NCBI GenBank assembly: GCA_039636795.1
Contig: CP143430.1
Span: 682,001-746,000, forward strand
DNA from: Micrococcaceae bacterium Sec5.1
GTDB lineage: Bacteria; Actinomycetota; Actinomycetes; Actinomycetales; Micrococcaceae
DNA length: 64,000 bases
Direction: 5' to 3'
Under the pieces are notes generated by a model. That model saw nothing but the letters and a program-made list of their open reading frames with translations. It did not search any database and was not told where the DNA came from. Both the position numbers and the translations under genes were made by a program. This document shows, one piece after another, positions 56,034 through 64,000 of this stretch; positions within the stretch are counted from its first letter, which is position 1, and every line of letters begins with the position of its first letter.

Positions 56034-57173
56034 TTACGGAGTTGCGGTTGCCTGGAGTGTTGCGGTTTCCGGCGCCCAGTCCTCCGGGACTGCTTCAGAG
56101 GCGGGCGCGTTGCTGGTGACGTCTACGAACGAGCCCGATTCCACGGATTCGGAAATCGAGACCATCGTGTCCAGCACGTGGTAGGCCAGTTCGCCGGTGG
56201 CGCGGTGCGGGGCGCCTGAACGGAGGGCACGGGCCATGTCCAGCACGCCCAGGCCCCGCCCGTTGGCCGGTCCGGTGGCCGGGATGATCTCGGGTTCTTC
56301 CGCACCTGGACGCCAGAGCTTGAGGTCGCCGTCGAAATAGTTCGGGTCCGGCAGCGAGAGCGTGGCTTCGGAGCCGGTGATTTCCACGAACCCCATCCGC
56401 AGGCGCGGGGACTCGAACGAGAACACGCTGTGCGAGGACGCACCGCTTTCGAACTGCGCCATCGCGGAGACGTGGGTGGGGACCTCGACGGCGAATTCCT
56501 CCCCGGCCTTCGGACCGGAACCAATGATCCGGGTCGCTTTCGCGGAGGAGCCGACGGCGGCCACCTTACGGACCGAGCCGAACGTCTGGATGAGGGCCGT
56601 GAGGTAGTACGGGCCCATGTCGAACAACGGGCCGGCGCCGTCCTGAAACAAGAACGCCGGGTTCGGGTGCCAGGATTCCGGGCCCGGCGTCTGGAAGGTG
56701 GTCATTCCCGTCAACGGGGTGCCGATGTCCCCGCGCTCGATGATCCTGCGCGCGGTCTGCAAGCCGGCCCCCAGGAACGTATCAGGCGCTGTGCCAAGCC
56801 GCGTCCCCGCAGCGTCGGCTGCTTTCAGCAGGCCAAGGCCGGACTCGCGGTCCAGGGAGAATGGCTTCTCCGTCCAGACGTGCTTGCCGGCGTTGACTGC
56901 GGCCGTGGCAACCTCGACGTGCGCCGCCGGGATGGTCAGGTTCACGATGATCTCGACGTCGGGATGGTTCAGTGCCAGCTCGGGCGCACCGAATTCGGGG
57001 ATCCCGTATTCCTTGGCCCGCGCCGCGGCGGCCTCGACGAAGAGGTCTGCGATCACCAGGACCTTCACGTCCGGAAAGACCGTAAGGTTATCCAGATACT
57101 GCTTGCTGATATTGCCCGCACCGATGACGGCGACGTCAACGGGACCCTTGCGGGTTGAAGGTGTGAAACTCAT
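56034..57173 (-). CDS. Gfo/Idh/MocA family oxidoreductase 3 (module copy 1)
   Basis: 379 aa. The Rossmann start is VIGAGNISKQYLDNL, with EKPFS and LFDMGPYYLTALIQTFG further on. It is a close paralogue of the protein at 61293-62450 through nearly all its length. The ATG overlaps the stop of the TIM-barrel gene (57170-57946) by 4 bp, exactly as in the second copy. It may reduce or oxidise a keto-sugar intermediate. Confidence 0.88.
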   Translation of the reverse strand: MSFTPSTRKGPVDVAVIGAGNISKQYLDNLTVFPDVKVLVIADLFVEAAAARAKEYGIPEFGAPELALNHPDVEIIVNLTIPAAHVEVATAAVNAGKHVWTEKPFSLDRESGLGLLKAADAAGTRLGTAPDTFLGAGLQTARRIIERGDIGTPLTGMTTFQTPGPESWHPNPAFLFQDGAGPLFDMGPYYLTALIQTFGSVRKVAAVGSSAKATRIIGSGPKAGEEFAVEVPTHVSAMAQFESGASSHSVFSFESPRLRMGFVEITGSEATLSLPDPNYFDGDLKLWRPGAEEPEIIPATGPANGRGLGVLDMARALRSGAPHRATGELAYHVLDTMVSISESVESGSFVDVTSNAPASEAVPEDWAPETATLQATATP

Positions 57174-57946
57174 GCCCCTGCCTCCTCGGAAATAGTTCCC
57201 TCGGCTGCCTGAACGCTTGCCGCAGCCGTCAAATACCTCAGGCTCTCGGTGATGCCCTCAAAAATATCGCCGGAGTAGTCGTCGAACTCCACCACGCCAA
57301 CTTCCAGGGACTTGGCTGCTGAGATGATGTCTAGGACCGGGATGCTTCCCTGGCCGGCGGGCTGTTGGGCCTTGGTATCCGTGGTGGCCGGTCCGTCCTT
57401 GATGTGGATGAGCTTCACCCGGTCGCCCAGGCGCTCCAGCAGCGAAACCGGATCCTGGCCACCGACAGCTGCCCAATACGTATCCACCTCGAGGACGAGT
57501 TCCGGATCCAGCAGTCCCTCGAAGTACTCCAGTGCGGTCTGGCCCTCAATGGTGGACTCCAGCTCCCACGCATGGTTGTGGTAGCCAACGCGAATGCCGT
57601 ACTCGGCGCCCTTCTTCGCTGCCGCGTTCAGCGCTGCGGCGGTGGACTGGATAGTCCCGGCGTCCTGCCAGTGCTCCGCAGGAAGGAAAGGATCAATCAC
57701 GGTGGTGATGCCCAGTTCCTTGGCCGCAGCGAAAATCTCTTCCTGGTCCTGGCTCAAAAGGGGCGCGTGCCCGGACGGAGCGGTGAGGCCGTTCTCCCTC
57801 AAAGCAGCGCCGAGTTCTTGGGCGGTGGCCACGAAGTTGTACGGTTCCACCTGCGTGAAGCCGATCTCCGCGACTCTCCTGATGGTCCCAGACAGGTCTT
57901 CCTGGATGGCGTTGCGAACGGTGTAGAGCTGAAGTGAATACGACAT
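57170..57946 (-). CDS. Sugar phosphate isomerase/epimerase family protein B (module copy 1)
   Basis: 258 aa, TIM barrel. SYSLQLYTVRNAI at the start; metal ligands in VGYHNHAWELE, LEVDTYWAAVGG, LIHIKDG and VVEFDDY. It closely resembles the protein at 62447-63187. It could be an isomerase, eliminase or hydratase of a keto-sugar. GAAGG lies before the ATG; the next gene is translationally coupled. Confidence 0.88.
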   Translation of the reverse strand: MSYSLQLYTVRNAIQEDLSGTIRRVAEIGFTQVEPYNFVATAQELGAALRENGLTAPSGHAPLLSQDQEEIFAAAKELGITTVIDPFLPAEHWQDAGTIQSTAAALNAAAKKGAEYGIRVGYHNHAWELESTIEGQTALEYFEGLLDPELVLEVDTYWAAVGGQDPVSLLERLGDRVKLIHIKDGPATTDTKAQQPAGQGSIPVLDIISAAKSLEVGVVEFDDYSGDIFEGITESLRYLTAAASVQAAEGTISEEAGA

Positions 57947-57971
57947 GGATGCCTTCTCAGTGATCGTCCGG

Positions 57972-58002
57972 TGTTGCTCGTACTTGGCTGTTGCTCGTAC
58001 TT
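57972..58002. repeat. 14-bp direct repeat upstream of module copy 1
   Basis: TGTTGCTCGTACTT occurs at 57972-57985 and 57989-58002 (17-bp period), between the permease stop and the TIM-barrel gene. It could be a regulator site or a slippage product. Confidence 0.8.
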
Positions 58003-58012
58003 AACAGTGAAC

Positions 58013-58852
58013 CTACTTAACCGCTCCTGACGACAGCCCTGCCACCAAGTGTTTTTGCACCAGGATGAATCCGATCAAAACGGGAAGGCTGACCACAACG
58101 GAAGCGGCCATGAGCTGGTTCCAAAACACGTCTGATTCACTGGCGTAGGCCTTGAGCCCCAGGGACAGTGTTTTTGTGGATTCGTTGGTCAGCACGGATG
58201 CGAACAAAACCTCGCCCCATGCGGAGATGAAGGAATACACGGCAACTGCGATGATGCCCGGCTTGGCAACAGGGAGGATCACACGGAACAGTGCTCCCAT
58301 CCTCCCGGTGCCATCGATCATCGAAGCCTCTTCCAGTTCCTTGGGTATCGAGGCGAAGTAGCCGCTCAGCATCCAGATGGCGAAGGGCAACGTGAACGTC
58401 ATGTACGTGATGATCAGCCCGAGGTAGGAGCCCTGCAGCTGCAAGCCGGTCATGTTGCGGATCTGCGTGAAGATCAGGTACAGCGGCAGGAGGAACAGGA
58501 TGCCAGGGAACATCTGGGTGGAGAGGACAGTCAGGCTGAAGGCGCGCTTTCCCTTGAACTGCAAGCGCGCAATGGCGTAGGCGGCCAGGACTGCGACTGT
58601 CACTGAGCACGCTGTTGCGCAGACGGTGATGATGAGGCTGTTCTGGAAGTACTTGGCCAGCGGAACCGTGGTCCAGATATCCAGGTACGGTGAGGCGGTG
58701 ATTTCCCGGGGAATCCACTGGAAGAGCCCTGAGACGTCCTTGAGGGGTTTCAATGAGGTGGAGACCACTACGAAGAGCGGGATCGCCACCCAGAGGGACA
58801 GGATGGTCAGGACTATGGTCCTGAGGATCCGGAAGTTGCGTGTCTCAATCAT
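58013..58852 (-). CDS. ABC sugar importer permease (MalG-like), island
   Basis: 279 aa, six helices, with the EAA loop [22 protein letters not shown]. The ATG at 58852 overlaps the stop of the first permease by 8 bp, with AAGGGAG before it; an ATG 48 bp upstream falls in the neighbour gene. No ATPase gene is nearby. Confidence 0.95.
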   Translation of the reverse strand: MIETRNFRILRTIVLTILSLWVAIPLFVVVSTSLKPLKDVSGLFQWIPREITASPYLDIWTTVPLAKYFQNSLIITVCATACSVTVAVLAAYAIARLQFKGKRAFSLTVLSTQMFPGILFLLPLYLIFTQIRNMTGLQLQGSYLGLIITYMTFTLPFAIWMLSGYFASIPKELEEASMIDGTGRMGALFRVILPVAKPGIIAVAVYSFISAWGEVLFASVLTNESTKTLSLGLKAYASESDVFWNQLMAASVVVSLPVLIGFILVQKHLVAGLSSGAVK

Positions 58853-59858
58853 TGTCGGCTCCCTTGGGCAGCACCATGCGGATGTAGAAAGCGGAGGCAA
58901 TGAACAGGGCGATCAGCAGCAGTACGCTCATTGCGCCGCCCAGACCGAAGTTCCAACTGCCGAAGGAGTTTTGGTAGATCAGTGGGGAAATAAGGGTGGC
59001 TTCCTTGGGAGACGTGGCTCCGAACAGGACGAACGGGACGTTGAACTGGTTGAAGGTCCACAGCGACATGACCATGAGCAGCACCCCGTTGGCCGGGCGG
59101 ACCATGGGCAACGTGATGCGACGGAACTGCTGCCAGAGCGTAGCGCCGTCAATGGCCGCTGCCTCATAGACGTCAGTGGGAACGTTCTGCAGGGCAGCCA
59201 TCAGCATGAGGAACGCGAAGGGCCACAACTGCCACACGTTCACAATCACCATGGCTCCGAAGGAGTTCTGGCCCAGCAGCCAGAAGGGGCGTTCGTCGCC
59301 GAAGAGGTGAAGGGTGTCCACCAGGATCTGGTTCACGGCACCATCGCGCTGGTTGAACATGAAAGCCCACGCGATGGTTCCGACATATGCCGGGAGTGCG
59401 TACGGGACCAGGAAGAACGTGCGAAGAAGTGCGCGTCCCCTGAAGTTGGAGGACAGGAAAACCGCGCCTGCCATGCCGAGCACCCAGGAGAAGCCGACCA
59501 CCAGGATGGTGTACCCCAGCGTGCGGCCAACCGTGCTGAAGAAGGCCTGACCGATGGTGCTGTCCGGGTTGAGGCCGTTGATGAAGTTCTGCAGCCCTAC
59601 GAACGGCGCGTTGAGCCAGTTGGTGAGGTTGAGCTGCGTCAGGGAGATGAACGCGATCCAGATGCCAAGGAGCATCGGTCCGATGTGGATCAGGAGCTCA
59701 AGGATCGCGGCCGGAAGGATCAAGCCGTAGGGGAGGAATGAGCGAAGCCGTTTACGTACCGGCGGTGTGCTTGCTGCCCGTTTTTGGCCGGGCTCGGGAT
59801 CAACGGCAGCGGGGCTGCCTGCAGCGGCCGGGCCGCTGTCCAATGCTGAATGGGACAT
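58845..59858 (-). CDS. ABC sugar importer permease (MalF-like), island
   Basis: 337 aa. A polar N-terminus of about 45 residues precedes six helices; the EAA loop is YEAAAIDGATLWQQFRRITLP. The ATG at 59858 has AAAGGAG six bases before it; a longer frame reaches 59912 but crosses the hairpin at 59875-59910. Confidence 0.94.
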   Translation of the reverse strand: MSHSALDSGPAAAGSPAAVDPEPGQKRAASTPPVRKRLRSFLPYGLILPAAILELLIHIGPMLLGIWIAFISLTQLNLTNWLNAPFVGLQNFINGLNPDSTIGQAFFSTVGRTLGYTILVVGFSWVLGMAGAVFLSSNFRGRALLRTFFLVPYALPAYVGTIAWAFMFNQRDGAVNQILVDTLHLFGDERPFWLLGQNSFGAMVIVNVWQLWPFAFLMLMAALQNVPTDVYEAAAIDGATLWQQFRRITLPMVRPANGVLLMVMSLWTFNQFNVPFVLFGATSPKEATLISPLIYQNSFGSWNFGLGGAMSVLLLIALFIASAFYIRMVLPKGADND

Positions 59859-59874
59859 GGAAACTCCTTTGCCG

Positions 59875-59910
59875 GAGCGGGGACGCCACGTTGTGGTGGC
59901 GTCCCCGCTC
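59875..59910 (-). terminator. Intercistronic hairpin between binding-protein and permease genes
   Basis: A perfect 15-bp stem (59875-59889 with 59896-59910) with a 6-nt loop, no strong T tract. It probably stabilises or partly ends the transcript, giving more binding protein than permease. Confidence 0.8.
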
Positions 59911-59921
59911 ATGAGGCTTGG

Positions 59922-61250
59922 TTACTGGGCCGCGGCCATCTGGTTGTTGGCGTCCTTGAGGGCCGCCCGGATGTCGTCTTCGGAAACAGTTCCCGTTGCC
60001 GCCTTGGCAAAGAGGTTCTTGATTGCCGTGCCGGTGAGGGTCTCCATCTGACCCTCTTTCGCGATCAGCGGCATGGGCAGGGAGTGGTTGGCCAGGGCGT
60101 CATTCTTGGCCTTCACTTCTTCGGTCTGGAAGGCAGGATCGCTCGAAGCCGCGGTGACTACGGGCAGCGAGGAGTAGGCCTTGTTGAGGGCAATCTGCTC
60201 TTCGTCGCTGGTCAGGAACGCGGCAAGCTTGATGGCGTTTGCCTTGTTGTCGCTGTTCTTGAAGACGCTGAGGTTGATACCGGCCACGTGGCTCTGTGTG
60301 CCACGCTCACCGGTAGCTCCGGCGGTCATCATGGGGATCGGGGCTACGCCCCAGTCCTTGAAGTCGCGCGCTGCGAAGTTCTTCAGCGGGCTCTGGTCAA
60401 ACATCATGGCGGCCTTGCCGTTGATGAGGTTGTCCACCTTTTGGCTGCCCTGACTCAGTTCAGCGTCCGACGGCGACATCACCTTGTCCGTGGCCATCAA
60501 GTCCACGAACTGCTTGACTCCCTCAACCTGGGGATCGCTGTCGAAGGTGGGCTTTCCGCCAGCGTCGAACAAGGTGCCGCCGTTTTGCAGGCCACGAACG
60601 AACGCTTGGTGCGAGTTGGCGGAAACGGATGCTCCGGCTGCGGTGAAGCCCCACTGATCAGGCTTGCCGTCCCCGTTGGTGTCCTTGGTGAGCTTCTTGG
60701 CGTCAGCCACAAACTCGTCCCAGGTTGTGGGGGCCTTCTCGATGCCGGCTTCCTTGAACAGCTTGGTGTTGTAATACATGTTGTAGGCCAAACCGTAGAG
60801 CGGCACAGACGTCGGGGTCTTGCCTTCCGCGCCACCTGTCGACCAGCTGGTCTTCAGGAAGCGGTCCTTGCCGCCAACGGCCTCCAGCAGTTCACCTTCC
60901 ACGGGCTCAAAAGCGCCCGTCTCCTGCAGGGTCACGGCCCACGTGTTTCCGATGTTGAGGACGTCGGGGCCGTCGCCACTTGTGACTGCTGTAAGAATGC
61001 GGTTGTAGAGGTCTGTCCAGCTGATGACTTCCAGCTGTACCTTTACTCCGGTTTTTTCCGTAAAGCGATCCAGGGTGGGCTTCAGCTTGGCCGCGGTGTC
61101 GTCCAGGCTGTTGCCTTGATCCGATGCCCAGTAGGTGATGGTGTCGCTGCTTGCTTGTGGGCTGCTACCGCCGCCACCGCAGGCGCTGAGACCCAGTGCC
61201 AAGGCTGCCGTCGCGGCAACCGCCGATAGGACTTTCAGGGGATTCTTCAT
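59922..61250 (-). CDS. ABC sugar importer, substrate-binding lipoprotein, island
   Basis: 442 aa, family 1 solute-binding lipoprotein: hydrophobic signal (VLSAVAATAALALGLSACG) with lipobox LSAC. Binding of a mono- or oligosaccharide or glycoside is expected; residues of the site cannot be read. It belongs with the two permeases downstream. Confidence 0.95.
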   Translation of the reverse strand: MKNPLKVLSAVAATAALALGLSACGGGGSSPQASSDTITYWASDQGNSLDDTAAKLKPTLDRFTEKTGVKVQLEVISWTDLYNRILTAVTSGDGPDVLNIGNTWAVTLQETGAFEPVEGELLEAVGGKDRFLKTSWSTGGAEGKTPTSVPLYGLAYNMYYNTKLFKEAGIEKAPTTWDEFVADAKKLTKDTNGDGKPDQWGFTAAGASVSANSHQAFVRGLQNGGTLFDAGGKPTFDSDPQVEGVKQFVDLMATDKVMSPSDAELSQGSQKVDNLINGKAAMMFDQSPLKNFAARDFKDWGVAPIPMMTAGATGERGTQSHVAGINLSVFKNSDNKANAIKLAAFLTSDEEQIALNKAYSSLPVVTAASSDPAFQTEEVKAKNDALANHSLPMPLIAKEGQMETLTGTAIKNLFAKAATGTVSEDDIRAALKDANNQMAAAQ

Positions 61251-61292
61251 GATGCTCCGGTTTTCTCGTCGTCGAGCTGGTGCTGGCTGAAA

Positions 61293-62450
61293 CTAGGCTG
61301 AAAGGGTTGCTGCCGTGGGGTCCCAATCCTCGGGTAGGGCTGGAACCTGGGCGGCGGAGCTTTCCACATCCACGAAGGCGCGGTTGTCGATTGACTCTGC
61401 GATGGAGGCCATGGTGTCCAGGATGTGGAACGCAAGTTCACCCTGGGCGCGGTGTGGCCGGCCTTCACGGATGGCGCGGGCCATTTCCAGGACGCCCGCG
61501 CCACGGCTGGCAGTTGAGCCAATTGAAGGGACGGTTGTCCAATCGTCGGAACCGAGCGCGCAAATCCTGATGTCGCCGTCGAAGTTGTTCGGGTCCGGCA
61601 AAGCGATGGTGGCCTCGGAACCCGTGATCTCCACGAACCCTGCGCGCTTGAGCGGGGAATCGAAGCTGAAGATGCTCTGGGCAGACTCACCGTTCTCGAA
61701 CTCCAGGATGGAGCTGACGTGCGTAGGGACCGTGACGTCGAACGTCTCGCCTGCCTTGGGACCCGAGCCGATCACGCGTGTTTCGCGGGACTTCGAACCG
61801 AAAGCGGCTACCTTGCGGATGCTGCCGAAGGTCTGCACGAGCGTGGTCAGGTAGTAGGGGCCGATGTCGAACAGGGGACCCGCGCCGTCCTGGAACAGGA
61901 ATGCGGGGTTCGGGTGCCAGGATTCCGGGCCCGGGGACTGCATCAAGGTCAGTGCTGTCAGGGGAGTGCCGATGTCGCCGCGTTCAATCATCCGGCGGGC
62001 AGTTTGGAGGCCGGCGCCGAGGAACGTGTCCGGTGCGCAACCCAGCCTGAGGCCCGCTGCGTCCGCGGCCTTTAGCAAGCCCAAGCCACTTTCGCGGTCC
62101 AAGGAGAAGGGCTTTTCGCTCCAGACGTGCTTGCCTGCGTTGACAGCCTGCGTGGCAACTTCCACGTGGGCAGCGGGGATGGTCAGGTTGATGACAATCT
62201 CCACCTCGGGGTGGCCGAGGACAGCGTCGATGCCACCGTGCACGGGGATGCCGTACTCGTTGGCTCGGGTGGCTGCGGCCTCTTCGAACAAGTCACCGAT
62301 CGCCACAACGCGAACATCGGGGAAGCTTGTGAGGTTGTCGAGGTACTGCTTGCTGATGACACCTGCGCCGATGATGCCGACGCCAACGGGCCCTGAACCT
62401 AAGGGGGTTGACATCAGAGAACCAAAGGCCGCTCCTGCTGCGTTGCTCAT
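61293..62450 (-). CDS. Gfo/Idh/MocA family oxidoreductase 4 (module copy 2)
   Basis: 385 aa. Starts after a short extension with VGIIGAGVISKQYLDNL; EKPFS and LFDIGPYYLTTLVQTFG follow. It is a paralogue of the protein at 56034-57173, with the same motifs in the same order. The ATG overlaps the stop of its TIM-barrel partner by 4 bp; an internal ATG at 62414 is less likely because of that coupling. Confidence 0.88.
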   Translation of the reverse strand: MSNAAGAAFGSLMSTPLGSGPVGVGIIGAGVISKQYLDNLTSFPDVRVVAIGDLFEEAAATRANEYGIPVHGGIDAVLGHPEVEIVINLTIPAAHVEVATQAVNAGKHVWSEKPFSLDRESGLGLLKAADAAGLRLGCAPDTFLGAGLQTARRMIERGDIGTPLTALTLMQSPGPESWHPNPAFLFQDGAGPLFDIGPYYLTTLVQTFGSIRKVAAFGSKSRETRVIGSGPKAGETFDVTVPTHVSSILEFENGESAQSIFSFDSPLKRAGFVEITGSEATIALPDPNNFDGDIRICALGSDDWTTVPSIGSTASRGAGVLEMARAIREGRPHRAQGELAFHILDTMASIAESIDNRAFVDVESSAAQVPALPEDWDPTAATLSA

Positions 62451-63187
62451 GCGGACACCTTCCCAGCGCTGAGGTAGTTGTAGCTGTCTTCCACGGCGTC
62501 GAACATGTCGCCTTGGAAGTCGTCCAGTTCCACGACCGCTGCTTCAAGTGATCCGGCAGCGTTCAAGACGTCCCAGATAGGCATCTGACCGGCACCAACG
62601 GCGAGCTGGCTCGACGGATCGGGGGTTACGGGACCGTCCTTGATGTGGATGAACTTGACCCGATCACCAAGCCGGGCCAGGAGTTCGGCGGGATTCTGAC
62701 CACCGACTGCAGCCCAGTACGTGTCCAATTCAAGGACGACCTCGGGGTTGAGGTGGTCGGCCAAGTGTTCGATTGCCGTTTTGCCGTCAATGACGGACTC
62801 AACTTCCCACCAGTGGTTGTGATAACCGACGCGGACACCGTATTCGGATCCCTTGGCGGCAGCCGCGTTGAGCTGTTCCGCGGTTGCTTTGATGTCTTCG
62901 ATCGTGTTCCAGCGCTCGATCGGGACATGCGGGTCAATAACAGTTCCGATGCCCAAGTGCTTTGCAGCAGCAAAGATTGCGTCCTGGTCATCGCTGAGCA
63001 AAGGAGCGTGGCCGGACGGACCGGTGAGGTTGTTCTCCGTCAATGCCTGCTTGAGTTCTTCGGCCTTGGCAACGAAACGGTATGGCTCAACCATGGTGAA
63101 GCCGATCTCGGCCAAGCGCTGGATGGTTCCCGCCAGATCCTCTTCAAGGGCCTTTCGGACCGTGTAGAGCTGGATCGAATATGACAC
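62447..63187 (-). CDS. Sugar phosphate isomerase/epimerase family protein C (module copy 2)
   Basis: 246 aa. SYSIQLYTVRKAL at the start, GPSGHAPLLS, VGYHNHWWEVE, LELDTYWAAVGG and FIHIKDGP: the TIM-barrel relative of copy 1. The start is GTG with AGGAG five bases before it. It is the first gene of the minus-strand operon, divergent from the ROK regulator. Confidence 0.88.
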   Translation of the reverse strand: MSYSIQLYTVRKALEEDLAGTIQRLAEIGFTMVEPYRFVAKAEELKQALTENNLTGPSGHAPLLSDDQDAIFAAAKHLGIGTVIDPHVPIERWNTIEDIKATAEQLNAAAAKGSEYGVRVGYHNHWWEVESVIDGKTAIEHLADHLNPEVVLELDTYWAAVGGQNPAELLARLGDRVKFIHIKDGPVTPDPSSQLAVGAGQMPIWDVLNAAGSLEAAVVELDDFQGDMFDAVEDSYNYLSAGKVSA

Positions 63188-63281
63188 TGTCTCTCCTCGT
63201 CGTTGTGGGTGGAGGCAAATTGATGCCGTTGATTTCCGGCATTCAAGGGGATTGATGTGCTGCTCCTCACAACCTAGGGGG

Positions 63282-63307
63282 ACTTTTGCCGAGCGTCAAG
63301 CAAAAGT
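63282..63307. promoter_or_regulatory. Inverted repeat in the island/ROK divergent promoter region
   Basis: ACTTTTGC, ten bases, then GCAAAAGT: perfect 8-bp arms. It lies between the first island gene and the ROK gene, as expected for a ROK operator controlling both. A second AAACTT half-site follows at about 63322. Confidence 0.6.
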
Positions 63308-63370
63308 TGAAATATGGCCGACAAACTTCTGCCGCATGACACGCATAAGCAATCGTGCTTCACTAATGGC

Positions 63371-64000
63371 ATGACCTCAGCACCCGGACACCACGGCGGA
63401 AAAGACGCCCCCGCGCAGGACGCCGGTAACCTTTCACGTGCCGGGGACCTCTTCCAGCTCCTGCGGGACGGCCAAGCCCGGACCCGTGCTGAACTTGCCC
63501 TCACCACAGGACTCGCCCGCTCCACCGTCGCCTCCCGCATTGACGCCCTGATCGGATCCGGCCTCGTAGGGCCCGCCGGGGAGGCCACATCAAGTGGCGG
63601 AAGGCCGCCGTCGCGCTTTGCCTTCAACCCCGCCGCCCGCGTGGTCCTGGCCGTCGACGTCGGAGCGACCCACGTGATTGTGGCCGTCACCGACCTTGGT
63701 GGAAGTGTCCTGGCCGAACGCAGGCTGACGCAGGAAGTCGCCGCGGGTCCTGATGTTGTCCTTGGCCAGGTCATCAACGCCGGACGTGCGCTGCTGACCG
63801 AAGCCGGTCGTGAACTTGGCGACCTCGCCGGCATTGGCATCGGACTGCCCGGCCCCGTGGAACACGCGACCGGACGGCCGGTCAAGCCGCCCATCATGCC
63901 TGGCTGGGACGGATTCGACGTCGTTCCTTATGTCCAGCGCTCGCTGCCGGTTCCCGTGCTGGTGGACAACGACGTCAACATCATGGCGCTCGGCGAACGC
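63371..64000 (+). CDS. ROK family transcriptional regulator (partial)
   Basis: 210 codons to the window edge; the 3' end is missing. An N-terminal winged helix (RTRAELALTTGLARSTVASR) precedes the ROK sugar-kinase-like domain (LAVDVGATHVIVAVTDLGG, then GIGIGLPGPVEH and VLVDNDVN). ROK repressors such as XylR or NagC bind a sugar. It is divergent from the island operon and is its probable local repressor. I see no clear ribosome site before the ATG at 63371. Confidence 0.9.
   Translation, partial: MTSAPGHHGGKDAPAQDAGNLSRAGDLFQLLRDGQARTRAELALTTGLARSTVASRIDALIGSGLVGPAGEATSSGGRPPSRFAFNPAARVVLAVDVGATHVIVAVTDLGGSVLAERRLTQEVAAGPDVVLGQVINAGRALLTEAGRELGDLAGIGIGLPGPVEHATGRPVKPPIMPGWDGFDVVPYVQRSLPVPVLVDNDVNIMALGER

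Noticed and set aside
59850..61229. 459-codon plus-strand frame opposite the binding-protein gene
   Set aside because: The minus strand encodes a lipoprotein with signal and lipobox that fits the operon; the plus frame is a shadow.

Overview
The window looks like chromosome of a high-GC Gram-positive actinobacterium close to Arthrobacter/Paenarthrobacter (Micrococcaceae). The reasons are the high GC with C/G-rich third codon positions, frequent GTG/TTG starts, actinobacterial families (DUF4193, LytR_C, a fused 1153-aa PutA) and a small SRP RNA beside a very long Ala/Pro-rich dnaX. No insertion sequence, phage, CRISPR array or rRNA is visible. The genus is an inference; no database search was possible.

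Layout. 1-4.6 kb: an accessory block with a D-apionate-lactonase-like protein, an SDR dehydrogenase, a nucleoside-hydrolase-like protein and a C-terminal remnant of a phosphogluconate-dehydrogenase-like (ApnO-type) protein. 4.8-6.2 kb: small housekeeping genes (LapA-type membrane protein, two acidic small proteins, DUF4193). 6.4-9.6 kb: a GH3 glycosidase divergent from a TetR regulator, with two operator-like repeats between them. 9.7-18 kb: the core block lysC, recR, dnaX, SRP RNA, a DUF3800-like gene, a YqfO-like gene and tRNA-Ser(GGA). 18-22.6 kb: a LysR regulator divergent from putA. 22.8-25.7 kb: a DUF2236 protein and an MFS exporter divergent from a MarR regulator. 25.9-33.7 kb: an M23 peptidase with a long repeat tail, glutathione peroxidase, a phosphodiesterase, a Stealth phosphotransferase with a HAD phosphatase, a LytR_C pair and a TetR regulator.

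33.9-39.8 kb is an arabinoside-utilisation operon: a LacI regulator, an ABC importer (binding protein and two permeases, no ATPase) and a GH51 arabinofuranosidase. 39.9-45 kb holds a DsbA-like protein, a glycosyltransferase next to a glycogen-debranching-like enzyme, an acetyltransferase and a universal stress protein. 45.1-50.8 kb is a TctABC carboxylate transporter divergent from a CitA/CitB-type two-component system.

51.4-64 kb is the most interesting part: a catabolic island with four Gfo/Idh/MocA oxidoreductases, three xylose-isomerase-like TIM-barrel proteins, a beta-propeller protein, a HbpS-like protein, a sugar ABC importer and a divergent ROK regulator. One TIM-barrel/Gfo pair occurs twice, with the same order and the same 4-bp overlap, on both sides of the transporter. 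This gene content resembles the oxidise-eliminate-hydrate-reduce pathways known for levoglucosan and for 3-keto-glycosides. I propose a related pathway for an unidentified sugar or glycoside. The window ends inside the ROK regulator.
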